Under the pieces are notes generated by a model, which had not been told where the DNA came from, made no database searches, and saw only the letters and a program-made list of their open reading frames with translations. A program made the translations under genes and the position numbers. Below are positions 43,464-53,200 of a stretch of 64,000 nt of DNA, one piece after another; positions within the stretch are counted from its first letter, which is position 1, and each line of letters begins with the position of its first letter. The DNA lies in NCBI GenBank assembly GCA_948144175.1, contig CANXME010000774.1:1-64000 (forward strand). Reading direction: 5' to 3'. Source of the stretch: Closterium sp. NIES-65. Lineage: Eukaryota; Streptophyta; Zygnematophyceae; Desmidiales; Closteriaceae.

Positions 43464-44246
43464 ATGAGTCAAGGGAGTGGAGAAGCAGCTGAGAAGAAGA
43501 GTGAGCCGCCACCATCCAAGATTGAGGCATTGGATGGCTCCAACTATGACGAATGGAGTGGGCGGATGAGGAGCGCCTTCAAGCGCTACAAGCTGCTGAA
43601 ATTGGCTATGGGAAAGGAGAACATGCCCGAGGAAGGACATGCCTGCGATCGGTGGATTGAGCGGAGCGCGGTGCTGTACGACTTGATTCTACAGTCGGTC
43701 AACAACGACATGTTCCAACACATCAAGGATTTGGTGGAGCTCGATGACTCGGGAGTGAAGGCGTGGAAGCTGCTACGCGACGTGGTTCAGCCCAACATGC
43801 TGCCAATGGTGATCGTATTGGAGAAGGAGCTGGCTGCCCTCTCCATGCGGTCAGGAGATGATATGAAGCCGGTCCTTGACAAGGTCAAGGACACCTATGC
43901 GAGGATGGCAGCGGCGGGCAGCAAGGTGTCGGAGATGCAGCAGTGCACCAAGATCATCTCGGTGCTCGACAACTCGTGGGACAACCTTATCCCCACCCTC
44001 AATGCTCAGCAGGATAAATGGACTCATGAGTGGCTACGGCAGCAGATTCTGCAGGAGGACTTTCGCAGGCGCCACACGGGAGGTGGTGCTGCCAACAAAA
44101 CTGCTGAGGGGTATGGAGCTGTAGGAGGCAGCAGAGGAAGAGGGGGAGGGAGAGGCCGAGGCCGTGGGAGAGGCTTTGGCAGAGGGAGAGGCCGAGGTGA
44201 CTACAATGAGGGGCATGGGAGCTCTGGTGGCAGGGGGAGCACCTGA
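43464..44246 (+). CDS. copia E gag, N-terminal part
   Basis: Gag starting at the ATG for MSQGSGEAAEKKSEPPPSK. It holds the copia-type gag core (ALDGSNYDEWSGRMRSAFKR, LVELDDSGVKAWKLLRDVVQ, LPMVIVLEKELAALSMRSGD, NSWDNLIPTLNAQQDKWTHE). A Gly/Arg-rich RNA-binding tail (GRGRGRGRGFGRGRGRGDYN) follows. A TGA at 44244-44246 ends the frame just before the zinc knuckle, which continues in the same frame (MEGACWYCKKAGHPWFKC). The stop is probably a Cys, Arg or Trp codon changed; readthrough is the alternative. Confidence 0.87.
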   Translation: MSQGSGEAAEKKSEPPPSKIEALDGSNYDEWSGRMRSAFKRYKLLKLAMGKENMPEEGHACDRWIERSAVLYDLILQSVNNDMFQHIKDLVELDDSGVKAWKLLRDVVQPNMLPMVIVLEKELAALSMRSGDDMKPVLDKVKDTYARMAAAGSKVSEMQQCTKIISVLDNSWDNLIPTLNAQQDKWTHEWLRQQILQEDFRRRHTGGGAANKTAEGYGAVGGSRGRGGGRGRGRGRGFGRGRGRGDYNEGHGSSGGRGST

Positions 44247-46339
44247 ATGGAGGGTGCGTGCTGGTACTGCAAGAAGGCTGGACACCCATGGTTCAAGTGT
44301 TTCAGCTGGCCTGAAGGATGGGCCCCTCCAGGCATGAAGCCGCCAAGTGGTGAACGTGCACGCGGTGGCGCTGTGCAAGGTTCAGGTGCACAAGGTGATG
44401 GTGCACAAGGTGATGGTGCACAAGGTAAAGCCGACCTTGGGATGTTCCTCATGGTTGAGGATGTGCAAGGGAGTGGGGGTGATGTGGGTTCAGTTGGGAA
44501 GGTTGTGATGCACCCCCTCACTCACTGGGTGATTGATTCAGGTTGCACGAGTTACATGACCCCACGGGCAGATTTGCTTGATGAGGTAAAACCTCCTGGG
44601 AAGATCAAGTTTGTGGCTGCCGCTTCAGGTGCTTTGCTCCCTGTGATTGGTGTTGGGAATGCCAAGGTGATGGGAGCCAAGGAGGGCTTGTGGGGCTGGG
44701 GAATGTGCTGTTGGTTGAAGGTTTGTCCGCTAACCTTCTTTCCGTGCGCCGGCTGCAGAAAAGCAAGGCCAAAGTGACTTTCGGCCCAACCAGCTGCCGT
44801 GCAAAGCTTGGGAAGTTGCTGCTGTGGAACTTGGAGGAGAAGAGCAGCTGCATCAAGGACCTGTGGCAGCTGCCCATCATCCCTTGGAAGGGGAAACCAC
44901 CAGCAACGGCAAAGGCAGCGGCAGCGGCTAAAGCAACTGCGGGAGGAGAGGAGACTGCACCAGCTGCTGGGGCCCTGGATGCAGTCAAGAAGGTGCAGCA
45001 GCCACAGCAGCCACATTGTGAGGTGCTTGTTGGTGTGGATGCGATAGCTGCATGGGCAAAGGCTTCATCTGGGAGTGGTGAGGCTGATTGGGAGACGTGG
45101 CATGAGATGCTCTGTCATGTGAACATTCCTATGCTGCAGAAATTGGTAAAGGAAGGGTACTTGAAGGGGCTGGAGGTGAAGGGGGGGAGCAAAGGAGATT
45201 GGGAGCTGCCCTACCTGCCTTGAGACCAAATTCACGAAGTTTCCCTTCAGCAGCAGCACAGGACCAGCCAAGGCACCACTTGCACTAGTGCACATGGATG
45301 TGGTGGGCCCCACGAGGGCCCTTTCTCTCTCGGGCAGCCGCTACTTCTTGACGATTGTGGACGACCACACGCGTGCGGTGTGGGTGTACCCTTTGAAGAC
45401 TAAGGGGGAGGTGGCAGCAGCTGTTCTTAAGGAGTGGATGCCGAGAGCTCAAAGGGAGAGCGGACACAAGGTGAAGGTGATCCGCACCGACAATGGGGGA
45501 GAATTCATTGGCGTTGATTTTGAGGCGGTGATGAAGAAGAAGGGGATCTAGCATCAGCTCACGGTGCCCTACAACCCTCAGCAAAACGGCGTGGCTGAGC
45601 GGTTCAACCGGACCCTGCAGGAGGTGCTCGCACTCTCCTTGGGCGTGCAGGGCTGCCGGATCCGTTTTGGGTGACTGCACTGCGGCAGGTCGCCCTTGTG
45701 AAGAACAGGGTGCTGGCGACTATGGGGGACAAGCAGTGGGTCCCCTACACCAAGTGGTATGGGAGTGCACCAGCAGTCAACATGCTGAGAGCCTTTGGGT
45801 GCATGGTGGTGTTTCATGTGCCCAAGGAGAAGAGGGGAAAGCTGGAAGCTTCTGGGAGATGGGGTGTGTACTTTGGGCTTGCTAAGGATCACAAGGGCTG
45901 GTTGATATGGGATTTGACCAGCCAGGAGGTGACTGTGTCAAGGGATGTGAAGTTCCTTGAATCCTTGTACTATAAGGAGAGGAAGCAGCAACGGCAGAAG
46001 CTTTCTACTACACCGCTGATCATTGAGGCCGATGAGGTGCAGCGGCCTTCGAGACAAGTGCAGGTCACTGTCTCAGAGGAGGAGATCTCTGGGGTGACTG
46101 AGGATGGGGGAGAACCTGAGGTGGAGGAGCAGCAGCAGCAGCAGCTGCAGCAAGGTGCTCCACAAGGTGCCACACGTCTGGCTGACCGTCCTAGGAGGGA
46201 TGTGCGCCCTCCTAACAGGCTGACCTATGCGAGCCGTGGCACGCCAAGTGTGGTACCGGCTGGAAGTGTGGCTGAACAGATGGATGAGGATGAGATAGCA
46301 TATTGCTATGGAGCTGCAATGAGATGGTTTGGTGGATAG
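44247..46339 (+). pseudogene. copia E zinc knuckle, protease and integrase
   Basis: CWYCKKAGHPWFKC (C-x2-C-x4-H-x4-C) near 44259-44300 and protease VIDSGCTSYMTPRADLLDEV at 44530-44580. A frameshift near 44690 follows, then LLVEGLSANLLSVRRLQKSK and the pre-integrase motif ETWHEMLCHVNIPMLQKLV near 45100. A second frameshift near 45220 precedes integrase VHMDVVGPTRALSLSGSRYF, VIRTDNGGEFIGV and a TAG in KKKGI-stop-HQLTVPYN (45549). NPQQNGVAERFNRTLQE follows. The last frame (45671-46339) is the integrase C-terminal domain ending EIAYCYGAAMRWFGG. No RT follows. Confidence 0.88.
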
Positions 46340-46537
46340 TGTTTTGAAACAGAGGCTGCAGAGGGTGCTGCAGATTTGAGCAAAGAGGAGATGTTGGAAG
46401 TGGGATGTTGGAAGGAGATAATTGTCCACTGGGATGAGTGTTGGAAGTGAATGAAGCTTGCTGGGATGAGTGTGCATCAAGGGTGCATGCTTGAGCTATG
46501 GCATGTTGGATGGTGGTAGGCAGCCAGAGGGGGAGTT

Positions 46538-47411
46538 TGTTATGTGATGCTATCATATGCATTCACGTCTGTCTGCCTCCCATCATGTGTTCGTGCGCTG
46601 CATGCGTGGTGTGAGCGTGTGCAAGAATTTGTGTTTTGTGCGGTTTGGTTTTTTTGAGTGTGTGTGAATGTTATTTGGCTTGAGCAAATATCTGAAGTGA
46701 CTCCTCTGCTCAAGGGCTTTCCGACGAACCAAGTATCGCTTCAATCGGAGGACGAACAAGAAAGTTACGAACGTTGGAGTTCGTATGCTTTTCATTTTTT
46801 ATTGTGGCAACTGTGGGAAGTTGTGGGGTTGACTCAATATGGGGTACAGACTTTTGGGGGTTGGGAAATTCGTCTTTTCTACTGTAGTTGCTGCCAAATG
46901 GTTGGGTGAAACCAAACCAGGTTGGCAAGTGTGGCCAAGTTGGGTTGAGGTGGATTGTGGAGGTTGGGATAGTGACAAAGGTCAAAGTTGGGTTGCCTAT
47001 GGAGAGGGGAATTGTGTGGCATGGGGTTTCCTTGGTCGGGGACTCTCTTGGGACCTTCCCTCTCATCCTACGCATCCCTTTCACCTAGTTTATTGCCACT
47101 CTAACTCTCTTGTGTAGTGATTGTGAACTTGTGAGAACTTTGTGATTGAGTTAAGATTCCATGGCAGCATACCCCCTAGTGCGCCGAAATTGATAACTCA
47201 AGAAATACTTCACCTTTTTGTACGATTCAACTTGAGAATTGTAGCCACTGAGTAGAGCTACAACATATCTGAGTTTGGTGAAGTTTTAACTGTGCGGTTT
47301 ACGTCGACGGCGTTTCTTGTGAGCGCGACGTTTCTGTCCGGAATTCAAAGCCAACGATTTTGAGAATTTTAGGCACCTAATCTTCGTACACTCCGTCCTT
47401 AGTCTCTAACA
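46538..47411 (+). repeat. copia E 3' LTR, 874 bp
   Basis: Preceded by the polypurine tract CAGCCAGAGGGGGAGT (46521-46536). Same ends and length as 42354-43227, and followed by AGGGT. Confidence 0.96.
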
Positions 47412-47760
47412 AGGGTAGCATGAGCCGACCTAGGGCTGCAGTGGTCGGGGAGGAGTAGTGTGCAACTACAGCGTCGTACAGTGCCTTAGCAATTTTGTGC
47501 TGGCTGAAATGCGCGCGCTCAGTGATCGGCAGATGGTTCCTAATAGCTAGGCGTGCAGCAGCATCGCGAGTCTGCCATTGTGAGCGTTCGAGAGCAGTAG
47601 CATCGTCAGCAGGAGCAACGGCAGTGCCAGACACGTAATCGAACAGTGAAACGCCGTCTTTGGCATTGGTCAGAAGGAACAGTTGGAGATCGTCGAGCCA
47701 CACAGCGAACTCGATCGGGCGATCGTCAAGCTCAAACGCGAGAACATTTAACGTTGTCAT
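47412..47760 (-). pseudogene. copia F gag, 5' part
   Basis: The start ATG at 47760 begins MTTLNVLAFELDDRPIEFAV. WLDDLQLFLLTNAKDG, LPITERAHFSQHKIAKALYD and HYSSPTTAALGRLMLPLL follow up to the AGGGT target at which E is inserted. It corresponds residue for residue to the gag start of B and C and continues at 42353. Confidence 0.88.
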
Positions 47761-48419
47761 AATCGCAGTGCATGTAAAGCCAGTAGGCAAAGGCAAAAGG
47801 CAGCAGGCAGCAAGCAAAGGCAAAGGCAGCAGGCAGCAGGCAAAGGCAGCTCAGGCAGCGCACGGGGCAGTAGCAGGCCGCGCGTAGGCTGCAGCAGCGG
47901 GCCACGCGCGGGCTCCTAAGGCAGCTTGCGGGGCAGCAGCGGGCCGCGCGCGGGCTTCTACAGCGGTGTGCGGGGCAGTAGGGAGCCGCACGCGAGCTCC
48001 TAAGGCGGCGCGCGAGGCAGCAGCAGGCCGCGCGCGCTCCTAAGGCAGCTAGCGGAGCAGCAGCGGGCTGCGCTGGCTGCAGACGTGACGCACGGGGCAG
48101 CAGCGGACGGCGGACGCGGCGCGCGGGGCAGCAGCGGGCTGCGCTGGCGACGGACGCGGCGCGCGGGGCCTAAGCGGGCTGCGAGAGCGGTGCGCGGGTG
48201 ACGCGGGCTCGGCGCAGGCTGCAGGCGCGGCGCGCGGCGCTGCAGCGGGCTGCGGTTGCGGCTGCAGCAGTAGCGCGCGCTAAAAAGATACGCGCGCGTG
48301 CAACCAAGGCGCGCGCGGGCAGCAGGAAAGGCAGGCAGGCAAGCAAGGTCGTAGGTGAGGTAACGCAGTAATAGGTCGGCCCTAATCTTAGGTCCTAAAG
48401 ACCTACTGCTCTGATGCCA
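47761..48419 (-). promoter_or_regulatory. copia F primer-binding site, hairpin and GC-rich leader
   Basis: The primer site TGGCATCAGAGC (minus strand, 48408-48419) adjoins the LTR. TAGGTC-TTTAG-GACCTA (48389-48405) forms a six-pair hairpin in the place where A, B, C and L have GTTCCC/GGGAAC. The leader (47770-48330) is rich in GCGCGCGGGCTGC and GCAGC units, with AGGCAAAGGCAGCAGGCAGC repeats near gag. No gene is seen in it. Confidence 0.72.
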
Positions 48420-48553
48420 TCTTAGAAACTAGGCAGGAATGTGTTTGACTATGGAGAGACTTTGGTACAAGAAGGAAACCTAAGGGGTTGTACCCCACAG
48501 TCTACACCCCACTACAGCCTACCCAAAACTATAACATATGTATATGTTTGACA
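48420..48553 (-). repeat. copia F 5' LTR, 134 bp
   Basis: Pairs with 36482-36615. On the minus strand it begins TGTCAAACATATACATATG and ends TTTCTAAGA, directly followed by the primer site. GCACC adjoins it on the right. Confidence 0.93.
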
Positions 48554-48558
48554 GCACC

Positions 48559-49078
48559 AGCACCAGCACCAACACGGGTACCATTCACGACAATTCCAGA
48601 AACATTGACAACTCAAGATTCAACTCTAGCATCCTAGGACGCCTCGATAGAGTCGCTTACCTCCTAAAGTCCCTTTCCAGGTTCCCTTATCGCACTCACC
48701 TTGCCACGTCGCCCCACTGCTTAGAAGCCTACCAAGGAAGCTTCCTATCCCGCCTCCCTCTCTCCTGCCCAACCCTATCCTCCATCACATTCTCCCCGCT
48801 CACCACTCCACATCTATTAATTAGCAAATCAGATCTTGAAGGTTTTTTTCAGGCGTTCAGGTTGCCACTGAGGGAGGTGTATCTAGACGGATGCATCAAT
48901 AAAAGCACAATTTTGCCAGCTTTCCTTGCAGTCCTCTCCTCCCTTTGTTTATTGCACATTCAGTCCAACTGTCTGCTCGAATTCCCTAAGAATCTAAGCT
49001 CCCTATCCTGCTTGTAAGAGCTGTCGCTTTGGTGCTGGAAACTTTCCTATTTTCCCGAATCTATCTGGCAGCATTTAT
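48559..49078 (+). pseudogene. F-box/LRR host gene, middle part
   Basis: Continues the frame from 36481 with STSTNTGTIHDNSRNIDNSR, then LGRLDRVAYLLKSLSRFPY, and repeats of the LRR type (LREVYLDGCINKSTILPAFL, LCLLHIQSNCLLEFPKNLSS). A TAA at 49015-49017 interrupts LSSLSCL-stop-ELSLWCW; the repeat pattern predicts Gln (CAA), one C-to-T change away. Reading through, LSYFPESIWQHL ends at the TTTAT target of copia H. The frame resumes after H without shift, since the removed length is a multiple of three. Confidence 0.75.
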
Positions 49079-49209
49079 TGTCAAACTAAATGTTTGTGTT
49101 ATCTCTAGGCTATAGTGGGTTAGCCTACAAGGGGTACGACACTTTAGGGTTAGGTACTTGTACTCATGCGTGCTACCTAGTCCATCATTCCTACCTGCTT
49201 TTTCTAGCA
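49079..49209 (+). repeat. copia H 5' LTR, 131 bp
   Basis: Starts TGTCAAACTAAATGTTTG, ends TTTTTCTAGCA. Core GGCTATAGTGGGTTAGCC and GGGGTACGACAC. It is followed by the primer site TGGTATTAGAGCAG (49210-49223). CGTTC...GAACG can pair around GGGCCCACC (49228-49251), before a T run. Confidence 0.93.
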
Positions 49210-49251
49210 TGGTATTAGAGCAGAATCGTTCCTAGGGCCCACCGAACGTTC

Positions 49252-50210
49252 CGCCCTGCCCTAACCGTATTTTTTTTTTTCCTACGCTGCCCCTGCAGCC
49301 GCGCTGCCCTTGCAGCCCGCGTGCTGCCCCTGCGACCGCGCTGCCCCTGCAGCCGTGCTCGCCCCTGCGACCGTGCTGCCCCTGCAGCCGTGCTCGCCCC
49401 TGCGACCGTGCTGCCCCTGCAGCCGTACTCGCCCCTGCGACCGTGCTGCCCCTGCACCCGTACTCGCCCCTGCGACCGTGCTGCCCCTGCAGCCGTGCCT
49501 GCCCCTGCGACCGTGCTGCCCCTGCAGCCGTGCCTGCCCCTGCGACCGTGCTGCCCCTGCAGCCGTGCCTGCCCTTGAGGCCCGCGTGCTGCCCCTGCAG
49601 CCCGCGAGTTCGCCCCTGCAGACGGTGGGCGCTGCCTCTGCAGCCCGCGCGCCGCCCTGCCGAGCCGCGTATTGCCCCTGCAGCCCGTGGGCGCTGCCCC
49701 TGCAGCCCGTACGCCGCCGTGCAGAGCCGCGCGTCGCCCTTGCAGCCCGTACCCCGCCCTGCAGAGCTGCGCGTCGCCCCTGCAGCCCGTGGGCGCTGCC
49801 CCTGCAGCCCGCGCGCCGCCCTGCCGAGCCGCGCGTTGCCCCTGCAGCCCATGGTCGCTGCCCCTGCAGCCCGTACGCCGCCCTGCAGAGCCGTGCGTCG
49901 CCCTTGCAGCCCGTACGCCGCCCTGTAGAGCTGCACGTCGCCCCTGCAGCCCGTGGGCGCTTCCCCTGCAGCCCGTGGGCGCTTCCCCTGCAGCCCGCGC
50001 ACCGCCCTGCCGAGCCGAGCGTCGCCCCTGCAGCCTGGGCGCCGCCCTGCCGAGCCGCGCACCGCCCCTACAGTCGGCGCGACGCCCTGCCGAGCTGCGC
50101 GTCGCCCCTGCAGCCGCGCGTCGCCCCTGCAGCCCGTGGGCCGCGCGCAACCCTAAACCCTAAAATATATACATACATATATATATAATAATAATAGTAA
50201 TAATAATAAT
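49252..50210 (+). repeat. copia H leader minisatellite and ATA microsatellite
   Basis: About 0.85 kb of GC-rich repeats with units such as CCCGTGGGCGCTGCCCCTG and TGCCCCTGCGACCGTGCTG, giving long compositional open frames on both strands. It ends with an (AT)n and (AAT)n tract at 50161-50210, which may mark the deletion joint where gag was lost. The unit differs from those in A, B, C and L. Confidence 0.82.
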
Positions 50211-53200
50211 GCTGCTACTGCTGCTGCTAGTGGAGGTGCTTCTGGGAGTGCTGGAGGTGCTGCTGTTGCTGGAGGAGCTGGAGGTGCTGGACCCACTCCT
50301 AACCGTCGCTGTCTGTCATGGCCACTATTGCGGCAGTTGCTGCGGCCAGGGGTGGATAGCAGCGGGCACTGCCTCTCCCATACGACCCCACCCCTTGGCA
50401 GCTTTGTGAGTGGGTTGTTCAGCGAGGCAGGCCTGATGGTGGAGGTTATCGTTATGTTAAGGCTGCTGCTTTTGGTGCTAGTGAGTCTGCTGCCACTCCA
50501 GGTGCTAGTGAGTCTGCTGCCGCCCCAGGTGCTAGTGAGTCTGCTGCAGCTCTAGGTGCCCGTGAGTCTGCCAACGCTCTAGGTGCTAGTGCGTCTACTG
50601 TCACAGGTCCTGCCTCAGCTGAGGTCTTGCACACTTTCACACTTGACTCAGGCGCGTCACGTTGCTTCTTTCGTGATTCCACCACAGTCACACCACTCAC
50701 AGCACCTGTCCCAGTCTCACTAGCTGACCCCTCTGGGGGCCCAGTAGTTGCAAGAGCCTCCATGGTCCTCTCTTGTCCAGCAGTCCCCTCCGGTTCTCTT
50801 TCAGGTCTCCACCTCCCTACGTTCTCGACGAACTTGGTGAGCAACGCTGCCATTCAGGATGTTTGGGTTGATACCTTTATTCATGGAGGGCAGCGTGTGG
50901 CGATCTGTACGTGCTCCCGGACTAGCCGTCACCTGGCTACGTTCACTCGACAGCCTGGGTCTAGTCTGTACACACTGACAACTGCATCTGCACAGGTGGC
51001 TGAGTCAGGTCAGGTGGCTGCGTCGAGTCCGGCGTCTGCGTTGGGGCACTTAGCTGCGCCTTGCTCGTGCAGAGTACTCACGCACAAGACTCAGCGCTGG
51101 CACCACCGTCTTGGTCACCCCTCCCTGCCGCGTCTACGCAGTATGCACTCCCGTCTCCTTGTCTCTGGCCTCCCCAGGACCCTGCCCCCCGTGCCGCGCT
51201 CGCTTGCCCCGCCGTGCCTTTCCTACGTCGAGGGGCGGCAGCGCGCCGCTCCTCACTCCTCCGAGTTTCCTCCGACCACTGCTCCTCTGCAGACTCTCCA
51301 CCTGGACGTGTGGGGCCCGGCCCCACTCAGTGGAACAGACCAGGAGTGCTACTTCCTGCTGGTTGTTGACGACTACACACGCTACACCACCGTCTTCCCC
51401 TTGCGGCGCAAGGCAGACGTTAGTGGTGTTTTGATCCCCTGGATCTGTGCCACTCGTCTCCAGCTGCACGAGCGTTTTCAGCAGGACTTCCCAGTCCTGC
51501 GTCTGCACTCTGACAGGGGTGGTGAGTTCTCCTCTGGCGTCCTTGAGACGTTCTGTCAGGACGAGGGCATCGCCCTGTCGTTCATGCTTCCGGCCTCTCC
51601 GCAGCAAAATGGGATCGCTGAGCGTCGCATTGGCCTGATCTTGGAGGTTGCTCGTACCTCCATGATCCACGCGGCTGCTCTCCATTTCCTGTGGCCGTTT
51701 GCAGTCCGATACGCCGCGCATCAGCTCAACCTCTGACCCCGTGTCTCTGCTCCAGAGACCTCGCCTACACTCCGTTGGACGGGACAGCCTCTCTTGTTCG
51801 CGATACCAAAGCGAGCAAGCTCTCTCCTCGCACTCTCCGCGGTGTCTTCCTGAGCTTCCCCACCGACGCCCCGCTCTGGCAGTTCTACCACCCTGCCTCG
51901 CGTCGTGTTCTGTCCACTCAGGACGTCACCTTCGACGAGTCAGTCTGTTACTACTGACTTCACCCGCACGCGTCCCACCCGGTCCCCCTCGCACCTCTCT
52001 TCCTGGTACCAGTCCCCCCCCCGGTAGACCCCCTTCCCCCACAGGGTCCTGCTCCCTCAGGTGTGTCTCAAGTAGACCCACCCCCCTTGGATGAGCCAGT
52101 GGAGATCTCTTCTGACTCCTCTGACCCAGCTGAGGGGGGTGACACCGCCGCCGACGATACGCCGACCACTCGCCGCACTCCTCGCTTGGAGACCCCCCCG
52201 GATTTCCCGCCTCGGCCGTCTTCGCCACCTCCGCAGCCTGCTGCTGTGGACTCTGGAGCTGAGGCTGCTGGAGCTAGGCCTGGGGGTGGTACGTGAGGGG
52301 GTGTCCGCTCTCCTCGTTTGGCTACCCCCCTCGGTTTCCCGCCTCTGTAGCCTTCTGTAGTGGACACTGGAGCTGAGATTGAGGGTGCAGGGACTGAGGG
52401 TACTGAGCCTCCGGGTGCTGGGACTGAGGGTACTGATTCTGCGGGTGCTGGGACTGAGGGCACTGAGCCTGCGGATGCTGGGACTGAGGGAGCCTGGCGG
52501 TGCTGATTCTGGGGGTGCTGAGACTTCGGGTGCTGACTCTAGGGGTGCTGCGAGTCCTTCTGGAGGTAGTGGAGCTGGACAACCACCGCAGCCTGCTCTA
52601 CTTGAGATGCTCTCGCCGCAGGCGATTTGTGCGTGGGTCGTTCGGCGAGGCAGTCCTGGTGGTGGAGGGTACAGTCCTGCCGGTGCTGGAGCTACTAGTC
52701 CAGGAGTTGCTGCTGGTGCTGGAGGTGGTGGAGGTACTACTGGAGGTACTAGAGGTGCTGCTGGTGCTAGAGGTACTGGAGCTGCTAGGCCTGGAGGTAC
52801 TATTGGAGGTATTGGAGGTGCTACTGATGCTGGAGGTACTGGAGCTGCTAAGCCTGGAGGTGCTGGAGTTACTGGAGCTGGAGGTACTGGAGCTGCTGGT
52901 GCTGGAGGTACTACTGTTACTGGAGGTGCTGGGGGTGCTGGAGCTGCTAGCACTGGAGGTGCTGGTGCTACTGGTGCTGGAGCTGCGGGAGCTGCTGACC
53001 CTGGAGGTCCTGGCGCTACTTGTGCTGGAGGCGTTGGAGCTGGAGGTACTAGAGGTGCTGGAGCTACTGGTCCTGGAAGTGCTCGTACGGGAGGTGCTGG
53101 AGCTGCCGGAGCAGGTGGTGCTGCTAGTGCTGGAGGTGTTGGAGGTACTACTGGAGCTGCTGGCACGGGAGGTACTAGTGGTGCTGGAGCTGGAGCTGCT

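Larger units (their letters stand above)
42354..47411 (+). mobile_element. Copia element E, lacking reverse transcriptase
   Basis: 5,058-bp plus-strand element with two 874-bp LTRs and target duplication AGGGT (42349-42353, 47412-47416), inserted antisense into the gag of copia F. It has a perfect initiator-Met primer site, gag with CCHC knuckle, protease, integrase and a polypurine tract. It goes from the integrase C-terminus straight to the 3' untranslated region, so no RT or RNase H domain is present. It must depend on another element for reverse transcription. A solo LTR of the same family lies at 21554-35326. Confidence 0.95.
36482..48553 (-). mobile_element. Ty1/copia element F with nested copia E
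   Basis: Minus-strand element with 134-bp LTRs and target duplication GCACC (36477-36481 and 48554-48558). It is about 7.0 kb without element E, which is inserted in its gag with target AGGGT. All domains are present. The block from 41141 down to 36849 keeps a single frame and is broken only by stop codons. It lies within the Ser/Thr-rich part of the host F-box gene, antisense to it. Confidence 0.96.

Noticed and set aside
43464-44246. Arg/Gly-rich frame considered as a host RNA-binding protein
   Set aside because: It lies between a primer site and a CCHC-protease-integrase series inside matched LTRs, so it is gag of element E.
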